DNA of 64,000 nt, taken from Natribacillus halophilus (GTDB taxonomy: Bacteria > Bacillota > Bacilli > Bacillales > Marinococcaceae). Where the stretch lies: contig NZ_FNEN01000003.1 in assembly GCF_900100185.1 (NCBI RefSeq), positions 203,012-267,011 on the forward strand. The letters are read 5' to 3'. The notes under the pieces are model-generated. The model saw only the letters and a list, made by a program, of their open reading frames with translations. It did not search any database and was not told the DNA's origin. Made by a program: the position numbers and the translations under genes. Below, piece after piece: positions 16,706-25,505 of this stretch (within the stretch, counting starts at the first letter, position 1; the number at the start of each line of letters is the position of its first letter).

Positions 16706-16801
16706 TAAAGAAAACTTGGCTTATCGCCAAGCATGGCGAAAGCCTTAGTTGCACTTATGCAGGATAAGAAAGTGGTTTATACTTTCTTACCTGCTAAAAA
16801 A
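16706..16801 (+). repeat. Interspersed two-hairpin element, copy D (near full length)
   Basis: Starts TAAAGAAAACTTGGCTTATC, continues via GCCTTAGTTGCACTTATGCA, includes the second hairpin TAAGAAAGT (16765-16773) with ACTTTCTTA, and ends CTGCTAAAAAA. The final A-run is the T-tract of the rpmA terminator on the other strand. It lies between the converging DUF1906 and rpmA genes. Confidence 0.9.
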
Positions 16802-16824
16802 GACCCCGGCCAGCGGCCAGAGTC
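16796..16824 (-). terminator. Terminator of rplU-prp-rpmA operon
   Basis: In the minus-strand RNA GACUCUGGCC pairs with GGCCGGGGUC (two G-U pairs) around a 3-nt loop, followed by six U. The wobble pairs work only in the minus-strand RNA, which fixes the direction. Confidence 0.9.
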
Positions 16825-16839
16825 TCATCATGGAGACAT

Positions 16840-17124
16840 TTACGCTTCCTTCGCGTAAACACTTACTTGTTTACGTTTTTTATCCATACGCTCAAATTTC
16901 ACTTTGCCGTCGATTTTCGCGAACAAAGTATCGTCGCCGCCTTTGCCGACGTTTACTCCGGGGTGAATTTTCGTTCCGCGCTGGCGCACGAGGATGGATC
17001 CGCCGTTCACGTTCTGACCGTCGGAGCGCTTTGTGCCCAGGCGTTTTGCAATGGAATCACGACCGTTTTTCGTGCTCCCAACCCCTTTTTTCTGAGCGAA
17101 AAATTGCAAGTCCATGTTAAGCAT
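16840..17124 (-). CDS. rpmA: Ribosomal protein bL27
   Basis: 94 aa, 50S subunit protein near the peptidyl-transferase centre. The N-terminus [14 protein letters not shown] carries the Firmicute extension that is removed by the Prp protease after the LQFF motif. The following [11 protein letters not shown] and the block [22 protein letters not shown] are diagnostic. Its terminator follows at once; spo0B and obg, which follow rpmA in B. subtilis, are absent here. Confidence 0.97.
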   Translation of the reverse strand: MLNMDLQFFAQKKGVGSTKNGRDSIAKRLGTKRSDGQNVNGGSILVRQRGTKIHPGVNVGKGGDDTLFAKIDGKVKFERMDKKRKQVSVYAKEA

Positions 17125-17138
17125 TGTTCTGCACCTCC

Positions 17139-17480
17139 TTATCGTTCGGTTACTTGTATAAAATCACTGTATGATACCTGAATGCCCTGGATGGCCACGA
17201 GCATGCCTTCCAGCAATAGTTGGCCGTCCTCGGCCTCCCGGCCTTCCCAGCCTTCGGGAACGACGCCTTGCAAATACCCGCCGCCATCCCCTGCTTGCTC
17301 AACCGCTAGCGGGGATGCACATAAGGTTTCGATGGCGTTAACCGTTCCGATGGCAACCGCGGACACACCGGCACAAACGATGTCTTCCCCGTACTCGTCG
17401 GCGTTGGCGTGCCCGGACAGCGTGAAGGATTGTATCGTACGATCTTCTCTATCGCGCACAATCGTCATTTGTATCATCAC
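17139..17480 (-). CDS. prp: Ribosomal-processing cysteine protease Prp
   Basis: Cleaves the N-terminal extension of L27. 113 aa, with catalytic His in SGHANAD and Cys in DIVCAGVSA, as in the family. It lies between rplU (9 nt away) and rpmA (14 nt), the conserved order. GTG 17480 or ATG 17477 could initiate; the site AAGGA fits either. Formerly known as YsxB. Confidence 0.93.
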   Translation of the reverse strand: MMIQMTIVRDREDRTIQSFTLSGHANADEYGEDIVCAGVSAVAIGTVNAIETLCASPLAVEQAGDGGGYLQGVVPEGWEGREAEDGQLLLEGMLVAIQGIQVSYSDFIQVTER

Positions 17481-17489
17481 AAGGCATCC

Positions 17490-17807
17490 TTAAGCCTGAA
17501 TACTGTTGATGGTTACTTTTGTGTAAGGCTGGCGATGGCCCTGTTTACGACGGTAACCTTTACGGCGCTTGAATTTGTAGACGATGATCTTCTTGCCTTT
17601 ATCATTCTTCTCAACGGTTCCCGCTACTTTCGCATTATCAACGTAAGGAGCACCGACTTTTGCTTCGTCTCCTCCGATAAAAAGCACTTTGTCAAAAGTG
17701 ACATCATCGCCGGCGTCGGCCGGTAATTTTTCCACAAAAATCGATTGGCCTTCTTCGACTTTTACCTGCTTGCCGCCTGTCTCAATAATCGCGTACACGT
17801 CCTGCAC
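17490..17807 (-). CDS. rplU: Ribosomal protein bL21
   Basis: 105 aa, first gene of the operon. The N-terminus [20 protein letters not shown] and the C-terminal RNA-binding part [19 protein letters not shown] are diagnostic. AGGAGGTG lies upstream of ATG 17807 and forms the end of the L21 leader. It assembles into the 50S subunit near 23S domain I. Confidence 0.97.
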   Translation of the reverse strand: MQDVYAIIETGGKQVKVEEGQSIFVEKLPADAGDDVTFDKVLFIGGDEAKVGAPYVDNAKVAGTVEKNDKGKKIIVYKFKRRKGYRRKQGHRQPYTKVTINSIQA

Positions 17808-17810
17808 CTC

Positions 17811-17900
17811 CTGTTTCTCTCAGACTCGCCATGTAAGGTGCCATAGCTTCAGCTTACAACCTTACCTGTGCGGTTGCAGTTTGGAGGTTCCAAACAACAT
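17811..17900 (-). ncRNA. L21 leader (autoregulatory 5' UTR of rplU)
   Basis: The minus-strand sequence between promoter and rplU shows the L21-leader hallmark GCGAGTCTGAGAGAAACAGG immediately before the ribosome site. It is preceded by paired AAGGT/ACCTT elements. In Bacillota this leader is thought to bind L21 and repress the operon. Identification is by motif and position. Confidence 0.75.
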
Positions 17901-17904
17901 GCAT

Positions 17905-17933
17905 ATATTATCACAAGGCCGAGTGGTTGTCAA
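17905..17933 (-). promoter_or_regulatory. SigA promoter of rplU operon
   Basis: Consensus -35 TTGACA at 17933-17928, 17-nt spacer, -10 TAATAT at 17910-17905. It places the start of the leader at about 17898. Confidence 0.85.
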
Positions 17934-17970
17934 AGGGAAAAAGGGTCGATCCCTTGTGAGAAGCGGTTTT

Positions 17971-18819
17971 TTACCCTTTCGCAAGCGTTCCGATTGCAGC
18001 ATGGCTCTCCCGGGTGTTAAACCAATACTCAATCAAATCGGCTTCATCGATCGTTTCGCCATTCTCGATAATTTTATAAACGGTTTCTTTGCCTTTGTAC
18101 AGACGGCGCAAGGAAGTATGAACGCTCTCGCTGAAAGAAACCTTGGTAATCACCTTTTTATCTGTTTCTTTTCGGCGCAGCAGGCGCCTTTCCAGTATGA
18201 AACGCAAAAACCCATAGGGTTGCTGGCGCCACTCCATATATTGGGCGATCGCAAGAAAACCGATAATCAGCCACCACTGCAGGTGGAGCGGATACCAGAT
18301 GGCCGTCAGGAGAGCAGCAATCGTAAGAAAACCGAACGAAAAACGCAAAGACCATGTCTGGGCTTCACGATACGGAAGAAATTTGCACGTAAGCAATTGT
18401 AATATTTTCCCTCCATCCAAAGGCCAAATCGGGAGTAAATTAAACAGTAACAGCGCGCTGTTATGGAATAAAAAGGTATGATGGTCGCTCATCGTCCAAA
18501 AGGGGAGGAACGTAACAGCCCCCCAGGAAAAAACGATGAGGACGAGATGTTGAAAAGGCCCGGCCAAATGTACAATCAGCTCTTGGTGATACGGTCGATT
18601 CCCGTATTCATCCGTCTCTGCAACGCCCCCGAAAGGAAGCAATTGTATTTTTCGCAATCGCCAGCCAAAATACTTGGCGGCTGCCGCGTGGCCGAGCTCA
18701 TGACAGCAAACGATGACAAACAGCATCAACAGTTCGCGAAAATAACCGGTGGCAACCCCCAGCGCGATGACAACCCAAAAGAGTGGATGAACACGCACGA
18801 GCAGCAGGAGGTTAATCAA
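17971..18819 (-). CDS. spoIVFB: Stage IV sporulation protease SpoIVFB
   Basis: Intramembrane metalloprotease that processes pro-sigma-K in the mother cell. 282 aa. The zinc site HELGH (His40, Glu41, His44) and the distal NLLPIWPLDGG (Asp135) define the S2P/M50 family; a CBS-like soluble tail follows. It overlaps spoIVFA by 8 nt. The likely start is TTG (MINLLLLVRVHPLFW). The promoter region of rplU lies between its stop and the leader. Confidence 0.95.
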   Translation of the reverse strand: MINLLLLVRVHPLFWVVIALGVATGYFRELLMLFVIVCCHELGHAAAAKYFGWRLRKIQLLPFGGVAETDEYGNRPYHQELIVHLAGPFQHLVLIVFSWGAVTFLPFWTMSDHHTFLFHNSALLLFNLLPIWPLDGGKILQLLTCKFLPYREAQTWSLRFSFGFLTIAALLTAIWYPLHLQWWLIIGFLAIAQYMEWRQQPYGFLRFILERRLLRRKETDKKVITKVSFSESVHTSLRRLYKGKETVYKIIENGETIDEADLIEYWFNTRESHAAIGTLAKG

Positions 18820-19612
18820 AAGTCATCACTTCACCGGGGTCGATGTATTCATCATTCGCACGAATGGCGAATGTGAACCGTCCCCCCTCTTCGTCTGCAG
18901 CGATCGTCACGTTCCCCAATAAATCGCCTGCGCCAACATGATCATATAATCCGACGTCAATGGCATCAAGCGACCCATACCAGGCTTCCGTGCCATCGTC
19001 ATGTTGCACGACAACGACTTGTCCCCAGTCTTCATCGGACCCGGCCTGAATGACAACACCACCGCGAGTGGCCGTCACCTGCTCATCTTCCATCGTTTCA
19101 AGGACAACCGCACGGCCGTTTTCCGAAAAACTTTCAGCAATACCCGCACCAGCCGCAGGTAATGCATAACCTTCAGAATCAACCGTCTCCACTTCCTCGC
19201 TCTGGTCTTCCGGGAAAAGAGCAAGCGGACGGCCGAATTGCGATTCATACCAGTTGGAGACAGCCGCGAACTGAAATTCATTTTCATACATATTCACCGC
19301 CGTCTGCCTTGCATCGTCAAAGAGCATGTCCGTTTGCACGACCATGGCGGTGAGTAAAAAAAGGGCTAGCGCGCCCAGCCACTGTATGAAAAAACGTTGC
19401 TTCACCTTTTCTTTGCGAGTACTTATCGCGGGCTTTATATCACGATCTCTCCACAAGTAGAACTCGGGCTCGTGCTCGTTCATTTCCTCGCGGCTTTGAT
19501 AATAGCCGACATAAGGTTTTTGTTCCTTCGGGATTGATTCTTTCTTTCCGGGCAGTTCCTGCCTGCGTTTTTTGGACAACTCTTTGCGCACACGATCGAT
19601 ATCCCGGCCCAT
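18812..19612 (-). CDS. spoIVFA: Stage IV sporulation protein SpoIVFA
   Basis: Membrane regulator that holds SpoIVFB inactive until the forespore signal arrives. 266 aa. Basic cytoplasmic N-terminus (RVRKELSKKRRQELPGKKE), one membrane segment near 95-112, then a long extracytoplasmic part ending in a degenerate M23/LytM-like domain (WGQVVVVQHDDGTEAWYG). Normal length for the family. In an operon with spoIVFB. Confidence 0.92.
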   Translation of the reverse strand: MGRDIDRVRKELSKKRRQELPGKKESIPKEQKPYVGYYQSREEMNEHEPEFYLWRDRDIKPAISTRKEKVKQRFFIQWLGALALFLLTAMVVQTDMLFDDARQTAVNMYENEFQFAAVSNWYESQFGRPLALFPEDQSEEVETVDSEGYALPAAGAGIAESFSENGRAVVLETMEDEQVTATRGGVVIQAGSDEDWGQVVVVQHDDGTEAWYGSLDAIDVGLYDHVGAGDLLGNVTIAADEEGGRFTFAIRANDEYIDPGEVMTFD

Positions 19613-19678
19613 AAGCTTTACCCCCGCTCCTCATACGTTTTGTACATGGTATGAACGGAAGGACAAGGATATGTGTGT

Positions 19679-20410
19679 TTACGCAAACTCCAGGTAGAAT
19701 TGCAATGCTTCCTTTAGATTACTGCCAACGATCTCCACAAAGTCGGAATGGTCTCCGGTTGTATGAGATTGATCCAGTGCGCGATAATAAGCCAATCGTT
19801 CATGATTGTGAATCACTATGGGAACGTATCCTGACCTCATAAGTTCCAGGTTTAACAATAATCGGGCCGTCCGACCATTCCCATCCATAAAGGGATGAAT
19901 TTTCACGAATGCACTATGCAAAATAGCCGCCCTAAGCACAGGATGGTGATCATTGTCTTCATACCAAACCATTAAATCGTCCATCTGCTCTTGGACCATG
20001 ACGGGATCCGGCGGTCTATGTTCCGCACCACTTATCACGACGTTTGTTTTTCGGTACGTTCCCGCATTTTGACGGTCAATTCCCCGCAAAATAAGGCTAT
20101 GAATCGTTTTGATGGTATGTTGAGTTAATTGTTCTCCTCTTCGGATCACTTCTTCCAAATAAAGAATCGCTTCTTTGTGATTGATCGCTTCCAAGTGTTC
20201 TCTCATCGTTTTCCCGCCGACGGTGATACCGTCCTCCAAAACAACCTTGGTTTCTGCCAGAGTCAAAGTATTCCCCTCGATAGCGTTGGAGTGATACGTC
20301 CATTCGACAAGCAAATGTTCTTTTAAATTTTGCAAAGTTTCGGGGGGGAGGGGCCGCTTTTCATCCAATTGTTTTTTTAACTCGTCAATCTCCTTCAAAA
20401 GTTTTTCCAC
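19679..20410 (-). CDS. Fic-domain AMP-transferase-like protein, class II
   Basis: 243 aa from GTG 20410, which has AAAGGAG 9 nt upstream; the frame continues to 20437 without a better site. The Fic active site HPFMDGNGRTAR has the catalytic His at about 172. An N-terminal inhibitory motif of the S-x3-E-G-N type (SNAIEGN, about 41-47) marks a class II, self-inhibited enzyme. An N-terminal coiled coil (EKLLKEIDELKKQLDEK) precedes it. It probably AMPylates a cytoplasmic target, not identifiable here. It is inserted between spoIVFA and minD, which adjoin in B. subtilis; no antitoxin-like partner was seen. Confidence 0.9.
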   Translation of the reverse strand: MEKLLKEIDELKKQLDEKRPLPPETLQNLKEHLLVEWTYHSNAIEGNTLTLAETKVVLEDGITVGGKTMREHLEAINHKEAILYLEEVIRRGEQLTQHTIKTIHSLILRGIDRQNAGTYRKTNVVISGAEHRPPDPVMVQEQMDDLMVWYEDNDHHPVLRAAILHSAFVKIHPFMDGNGRTARLLLNLELMRSGYVPIVIHNHERLAYYRALDQSHTTGDHSDFVEIVGSNLKEALQFYLEFA

Positions 20411-20653
20411 TTCGTCACACTCCTTTCTCAAAGGCATACGGGAGCGCTCTCACTTATATTTTGATTGAATTATAACACAACGTATTTCAATTCACGTCAC
20501 GCACGAAAAAATATATACTGACTTGACGATTGATTTTGTATTTCATTTATGACTGCACACCAAGAGCGCGAAACATCGGCCACATATGTGGGGAAACGGC
20601 ATGCGAGGTGGTCGAAGCGGAGGAAGAACCGATTGATGACCCCTCAAACGCAC

Positions 20654-20757
20654 CGTTGGAACGTAAATCCCAGTGCGATAACCGAAAAAGTGTTCCAACC
20701 GCATTCGTTGGGACGTGAATCACGGTCTAATGAAAGAAAAAGTGCTCCAACCGCGCG
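20654..20757. repeat. Two tandem 52-bp hairpin repeats
   Basis: Units start at 20654 and 20706, exactly 52 bp apart. Both begin CGTTGGRACGTRAATC and carry GAAAAAGTGYTCCAACCG. Within unit 1 GTTGGAAC (20655-20662) and GTTCCAAC (20692-20699) are perfectly complementary. Unit 2 retains most pairing. They lie between the start of fic and the terminator of minD. The rest of 20411-20653 shows a TATAAT upstream of fic and no supportable gene. Confidence 0.8.
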
Positions 20758-20774
20758 TTATTTCTCACGAGCAC

Positions 20775-20803
20775 AAAAAAAGACCCAGAATACACTCTGA
20801 GTC
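20775..20803 (-). terminator. Terminator of the mre-min operon
   Basis: Minus-strand RNA GACUCAGA pairs with UCUGGGUC (one G-U) around a 6-nt loop, followed by seven U (plus-strand A-run 20775-20781). It lies 12 nt after the minD stop. Confidence 0.9.
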
Positions 20804-20814
20804 CAAATCACCTT

Positions 20815-21618
20815 CTAAGCTTCGATCCCGAACAATTTTTTCACTTTCGCGAGAAAGCCCGTTTTCGTTTCAACCGAGAGAAGAGGGACGGATTCACCGA
20901 GAATACGTCTTGCAATGTTCCGGTATGCGAGGGATGCCGTTGTATTCGGGGTCGTCGCCACGGGTTCTCCTTTATGCGCGGCTCGCAGAACACTTTCATC
21001 ATCGAAGACGATCCCGAGTAGGTCGATGGCAAGCGTTGAAGCGACGTCATCGACATCAAGCATGTCCTCATCTTTTTTGTTGGACGATTGCTTATGTACC
21101 CGATTAACAACCAACTTCGGCGCGGGGATATCTTCTTGTTCCAGTAGTCCGATGATGCGGTCGGCATCACGTACGGCTGCCGTATCGGGGGTCGAGACGA
21201 CGATAGCCTGATCGGCGCCGGCGACCGCATTTCGAAAACCTTGTTCAATGCCCGCGGGGCAATCGATGATTAAGTAGTCATAATCAGGTTTAAGTTCATT
21301 GACAATGGCCGCCATTTCTTCCGGCGTAATCGCTGACTTGTCCTTCGTCTGCGCCGCGGGGAGCAAATGCAGGCAATCGAAACGCTTATCCCTGATTAAT
21401 GCTTGTTGCGGCTTGCATCGTTCTTCCAGAACATCGACGAGATCATAAATAATTCGATTTTCCAGACCCATGACGACGTCAAGATTTCTTAAGCCGATAT
21501 CTGTGTCCAGGAGGCAAACTTGTTTTCCCTGCAATGCCAGGGCTGTTCCAATATTGGCCGATGTCGTTGTTTTCCCGACACCGCCTTTGCCGGATGTTAT
21601 GACGATAGCCTCTCCCAC
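20815..21618 (-). CDS. minD: Septum-site ATPase MinD
   Basis: Membrane-binding ATPase that recruits MinC to block division at the poles. 267 aa; deviant Walker A KGGVGKTT near residue 10, switch DTDIGLRNLDV, and IIDCPAGIE. The C-terminal amphipathic membrane helix FLAKVKKLFGIEA is present. GTG start with AAGGAGG upstream. It is 12 nt after minC and last gene of the mreBCD-minCD cluster. Confidence 0.97.
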   Translation of the reverse strand: MGEAIVITSGKGGVGKTTTSANIGTALALQGKQVCLLDTDIGLRNLDVVMGLENRIIYDLVDVLEERCKPQQALIRDKRFDCLHLLPAAQTKDKSAITPEEMAAIVNELKPDYDYLIIDCPAGIEQGFRNAVAGADQAIVVSTPDTAAVRDADRIIGLLEQEDIPAPKLVVNRVHKQSSNKKDEDMLDVDDVASTLAIDLLGIVFDDESVLRAAHKGEPVATTPNTTASLAYRNIARRILGESVPLLSVETKTGFLAKVKKLFGIEA

Positions 21619-21630
21619 AATATCCCCTCC

Positions 21631-22320
21631 TTACGCGTTTGCGGTTCTTTGTTTTCTTAAAGTCGCCAGGCTGCTCATGTGATTGAACACGATCTCTTCT
21701 TGTTTGATACAAGCATACCGTGGCTTGGCATAGGCGGCTTCCTCTGCCCGCTCCGTGCGGGTGAGGCTCGTTAAGTATAAACGATCGGCAATCATTAACT
21801 GCGCAGGCAAAAGTACGGAGGCCGCTATAACCGCGGCTTCATCTCCTTCGACCCCTGCACGTGCCGTTCCTTTCAGGGCTCCCAGCACATAAATATCCCC
21901 GCTTGCCTCGACCGTTCCCCCGGGGTTGACATCGCCGAGAATCAGTAAATCCCCTTTGACGCTAAGGACCTGGCCCGAACGAACGAGACGGGCATATGAA
22001 TGGGTTTGTTCGTCCTCTTTTATTTCCAGGGCCTCTGTCTTTGTCATGACCTCAGAGGTGATATCACTGACGATAATCGTACCTGGCTGCTCAATCGTCG
22101 CCTGGATTTCCCGGCGTTCCTCAACATCGACATAGCGCTTCCCCACGCGCACATGAACATGAAGTCCCTTATCATGTTCGCTTCCTATCCTGCTTTCCGT
22201 CATTTTTTCCTTTAATTCCTGAATAAGCTCCGCATATGAACACTTATCATCAAGATGAATGACCAGTCCTTCTTTTGTCCCCTTGATCGTCACCAATTGA
22301 TTGGAGAAGCTTGTTTTCAC
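21631..22320 (-). CDS. minC: Septum-site inhibitor MinC
   Basis: FtsZ-assembly inhibitor. 229 aa; the N-terminal domain is variable and the C-terminal beta-helix domain has the family signature (GDLLILGDVNPGGTVEASGDIYVLGALKG). GTG start. It acts with the adjacent MinD. Length is normal. Confidence 0.94.
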   Translation of the reverse strand: MKTSFSNQLVTIKGTKEGLVIHLDDKCSYAELIQELKEKMTESRIGSEHDKGLHVHVRVGKRYVDVEERREIQATIEQPGTIIVSDITSEVMTKTEALEIKEDEQTHSYARLVRSGQVLSVKGDLLILGDVNPGGTVEASGDIYVLGALKGTARAGVEGDEAAVIAASVLLPAQLMIADRLYLTSLTRTERAEEAAYAKPRYACIKQEEIVFNHMSSLATLRKQRTANA

Positions 22321-22386
22321 GAGCTCACCTCGATTCCTTCCTGTTTACATATTCGATATGTCATGACCTTTTTCCTTCCCCTGTAT

Positions 22387-22902
22387 TCATACTTGTTTTA
22401 ATCGTTCCTCCTGTTGCAGTCTGTTAAAGAGCTTGCGCATGGGGGTGAAGATGAGAATAGCAAAAGCGCCATTTAATATCATGGAAGGCACCCAGCGTTG
22501 CGTTACGAACTCGGTAAATGGTATCGACGTATAGTCGATCCAGTGATAGATGCCGTACGTAAGGTATTCCAGGGCACTCACGACCAGAATAACGATCAAT
22601 ATGACAAGCAACGGACGATTTTTCACCGTTTCATAGGAGATCCCGCCACTATAACCGAGAAAGGCGAATGAAAACATATAAATCCCCAGCAGCGAAGAAT
22701 AGACGACATCCTGAAAAAAACCGAGAATCAGCCCATAAATGAGTCCCGGCACCGCTCCTTTGTATATGGACACGAATACAACCATGACAAAAGCAAAGCG
22801 CGGAACCCATACAATCTCACCGGTTGCAGGAAATAAAACTTGAAACCATGTTCCTTCGAACAAGAACACGAAGGCGATAAGTACAGGGAGCAAGTAACGC
22901 AT
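22387..22902 (-). CDS. mreD: Rod-shape protein MreD
   Basis: Small polytopic membrane protein (171 aa, about six segments) of the elongasome. Its ATG at 22902 overlaps the mreC stop (TGATG), so translation is coupled; a TTG one codon earlier is also possible. Sequence is divergent, as usual for MreD; position after mreC supports the call. Confidence 0.88.
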   Translation of the reverse strand: MRYLLPVLIAFVFLFEGTWFQVLFPATGEIVWVPRFAFVMVVFVSIYKGAVPGLIYGLILGFFQDVVYSSLLGIYMFSFAFLGYSGGISYETVKNRPLLVILIVILVVSALEYLTYGIYHWIDYTSIPFTEFVTQRWVPSMILNGAFAILIFTPMRKLFNRLQQEERLKQV

Positions 22903-23828
22903 CAATCCGTGCTCCCTTCCGGATCAATTTCAACCGCTTCTTCATCCTCATCGTCGGACTCTTCTTCTTCAAAATCTTCGAGAACGGGGCTATTACGGTC
23001 AAGAACCATAACATGTTCGATATTATGATAATCGGCGGCAGGTTCAACATAGGCATTCAATGTTAATCCGTATTCGTCGGTTTCAATCGCAGTAATCTCG
23101 CCTATGGGCAGATCAGCGGGAAATCCAAGCCCCCCTAATCCGGACGTGCTAACCGATTGCTCTTCGGCAACATCTGTTTCCGCATCGATCATGCTCAAAA
23201 CAAACGCGTCTTCCTCATCATCCCAGCCATCGATAAAGCCGTAGACCGACTCTTCCTCCTCGGTGGTTACTTGTGCTGAAACGCGGTTCATACGCTCCCC
23301 GTCGGATAACAATTGCACTTGCGAGGTGAACATTCCGGTATGTTGAATGCGGCCGATCAACCCCTCAGCGGTAATCACAGCCATATCATTCTCAATCCCA
23401 TGTTGAGAACCGCGATTAATGCCGATCGTTTCCGTCCAGTGATCAGGCTGGCGTTCGATTACAAGTGCGCTCAAACTTGCATAATCACCGAGACTCTCGC
23501 TCATCTCCTGGGCTTCCAACAGACTGGCATTTTCCTGTCGCAGGCCATCGACCTCCGAAGAAAGCATTGCATAATCGTCCATTTGGGATTTCAATCGTTC
23601 GTTTTCTTCATAAACATTGATCACATTAACGATGTCATCATAGACCCCCCGCACAAAGTTCGCCGGGCGTTGAAAGGCGGATTGTACGACACCGACGCTA
23701 TCATTAACAAACTGCTCCGGCCATGTGACCTCTTCTCGTTCATTCAATGTTAAGCCCACTAAAATAACAAGTATAATGATACTTACCATGAGTATAATCA
23801 AACGCTTATTCGAAAAAAAATGGGGCAT
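22902..23828 (-). CDS. mreC: Rod-shape protein MreC
   Basis: Bitopic scaffold of the elongation machinery, 308 aa. Membrane segment at about 8-27, coiled coil at 65-105 (NERLKSQMDDYAMLSSEVDGL), then the beta-rich MreC domain. The C-terminus is highly acidic (EEEESDDEDEEAVEIDPEG). ATG 23828 has AGAAGGT 7 nt upstream; an in-frame GTG at 23837 has none. Confidence 0.93.
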   Translation of the reverse strand: MPHFFSNKRLIILMVSIIILVILVGLTLNEREEVTWPEQFVNDSVGVVQSAFQRPANFVRGVYDDIVNVINVYEENERLKSQMDDYAMLSSEVDGLRQENASLLEAQEMSESLGDYASLSALVIERQPDHWTETIGINRGSQHGIENDMAVITAEGLIGRIQHTGMFTSQVQLLSDGERMNRVSAQVTTEEEESVYGFIDGWDDEEDAFVLSMIDAETDVAEEQSVSTSGLGGLGFPADLPIGEITAIETDEYGLTLNAYVEPAADYHNIEHVMVLDRNSPVLEDFEEEESDDEDEEAVEIDPEGSTD

Positions 23829-23901
23829 GGATGACACCTTCTAGAATTAACTTCTTCTGAACAGTCCTCCTTCTTGGAGGTGAAAATTTACCATCAGGGA
23901 T

Positions 23902-23945
23902 GAAAATAAGACATTGATCCGTCGGTGATTCGACGAATATCAATG
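23902..23945 (-). terminator. Possible attenuating terminator between mreB and mreC
   Basis: Inverted repeat CATTGAT (23912-23918) with ATCAATG (23939-23945), inner GTCG/CGAC, followed on the minus strand by TCTTATTTTC. It lies 16 nt after the mreB stop and may lower expression of mreCD-minCD relative to mreB. Confidence 0.55.
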
Positions 23946-23960
23946 CCAGCATTGACAGAA

Positions 23961-24998
23961 CTACTTACGGTTTGAACGTGCCGTAATGCCTTCGCGCGAC
24001 CTGAAAAGATGCAGGTTTTCCAACGCTCTGCCCGTACCTAAAGCCACGCTGTCCAATGGTTCTTCTGCGACGAGCACCGGCATCTCCGTCTCGGCCCCGA
24101 GCACTTTATCAATGCCGTTCAGGAGAGCGCCTCCTCCTGTCAAGACAATACCCCGATCCATAATATCAGCGGCCAATTCCGGCGGCGTGCGTTCCAGCGT
24201 CGCTTTCACGGTTTCCACAATCGTATTCACCGTATCCCTTAATGCATGGGAGATCTCATCCGAGTCAATCGTGATCGTTTTCGGCAATCCTGAAACGAGA
24301 TCCCGACCGCGAATATCCATGCTGCTCACATTTTCCAGTTCTCCCGCCGATCCAATTTCCATCTTTAAGGTTTCACTCGTACGTTCGCCAATCATGAGGT
24401 TGTACGTTTTTTTAATGTATTGAATAATGGCTTCATCCAGTTCATCCCCGGCAACGCGAATGGATTGGCTCGTCACAATCCCTCCGAGTGAGATGATCGC
24501 GACTTCTGTCGTTCCACCGCCGATATCGACGACCATGCTCCCGGTCGGTTCCCAAACCGGAAGGTCGGCACCGATGGCCGAAGCGAACGGTTCTTCAATC
24601 GTGTAGGCCTCGCGGGCACCGGCTTGTTTCGTCGCATCTTCCACCGCTCTTTTTTCCACGGCCGTAATGCCGGACGGGACGCAAACCATGACATTCGGCT
24701 TACGCGTAAACACCGAGCGGTTTCGTTGAGCCTGGCGTATAAAATATTTCATCATGGTCGCTGTCGTATCGAAGTCGGCAATGACCCCATCTTTCATCGG
24801 CCGCACCGCTACGATATTTCCGGGCGTCCGTCCGATCATGTTTTTGGCATCGTTTCCTACTGCCTCGATGGTCTGCAGGTCGGAACGCGTAGCCACGACC
24901 GACGGTTCCCTGACGACAACACCCTTGCCTTTCACGTAGACAAGTGTATTCGCTGTTCCCAAATCAATCCCTAAATCCTTTGAAAAACCACCAAACAT
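23961..24998 (-). CDS. mreB: Actin-like rod-shape protein MreB
   Basis: Cytoskeletal ATPase directing lateral wall synthesis. 345 aa. Actin-fold phosphate loops [15 protein letters not shown] and [18 protein letters not shown], the adenosine motif [13 protein letters not shown], and a C-terminal extension [16 protein letters not shown] start with AAGGGAG upstream. First gene of the mreBCD-minCD cluster. Confidence 0.96.
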   Translation of the reverse strand: MFGGFSKDLGIDLGTANTLVYVKGKGVVVREPSVVATRSDLQTIEAVGNDAKNMIGRTPGNIVAVRPMKDGVIADFDTTATMMKYFIRQAQRNRSVFTRKPNVMVCVPSGITAVEKRAVEDATKQAGAREAYTIEEPFASAIGADLPVWEPTGSMVVDIGGGTTEVAIISLGGIVTSQSIRVAGDELDEAIIQYIKKTYNLMIGERTSETLKMEIGSAGELENVSSMDIRGRDLVSGLPKTITIDSDEISHALRDTVNTIVETVKATLERTPPELAADIMDRGIVLTGGGALLNGIDKVLGAETEMPVLVAEEPLDSVALGTGRALENLHLFRSREGITARSNRK

Positions 24999-25472
24999 CT
25001 ATGTGTCTCCCTTCATGTACCCTATTCATAATTGTCGTTTTTAAAGAAAAAACGTTACATTTCCTTATTTTATTGAACATGACGTTCTAAGCACAACCCC
25101 ATAATGGTCGTGCTTCCTGTTAAGAAAATTTGCTCGTGGCATCTAAATTTCCCATCCTTATTATACGCAACTTTTTCCGAAAAACATAGCATTTCATCAA
25201 GCTTTCATAAATTTCCTCAAATCGTCTCACACTATTATAGATTACACTATGACAGCGGCAAGTGACCAGCCGGTGTTGCTTCCGCTTCGGCTACATTTAG
25301 GGATTGTTCTTCTAGTTTTTGTGGTCGACAACACTAACGAACACTCCCCCTTATTATCCTAGGTCATTTTCCTTATTATATAAGTATAAGAACAGGGAAA
25401 GGAGAGGTAATGTTTTTGAAAGATGTTTAAAAAAGGCGGGTTTGTGCTAGATCGATATCGCCCCTCCTGCCG
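24999..25472. other. Gene-poor spacer between mreB and radC
   Basis: A hairpin AAGCAC/GTGCTT lies at about 25091-25117. On the + strand an excellent ribosome site (AAAGGAGAGG, 25398-25407) precedes two overlapping mini-frames: ATG 25410 (MFLKDV, then stop) and ATG 25423 (24 codons, MFKKGGFVLDRYRPSC, ending in the radC terminator). Neither is supportable as a gene without expression or conservation data. The mreB promoter must lie here but no consensus pair stands out. Confidence 0.4.
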
Positions 25473-25496
25473 AAAAAAACCAGCGCATACGCGCTG
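25473..25496 (-). terminator. Terminator of radC
   Basis: CAGCGC (25481-25486) with GCGCTG (25491-25496) around a 4-nt loop, followed on the minus strand by seven T. It lies 9 nt after the radC stop. Confidence 0.85.
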
Positions 25497-25505
25497 ATTT
25501 TTCAT

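Noticed and set aside
17808-17970. Separate small gene between rplU and spoIVFB
   Set aside because: The stretch is accounted for by the L21 leader and the rplU promoter; no frame with a ribosome site remains.
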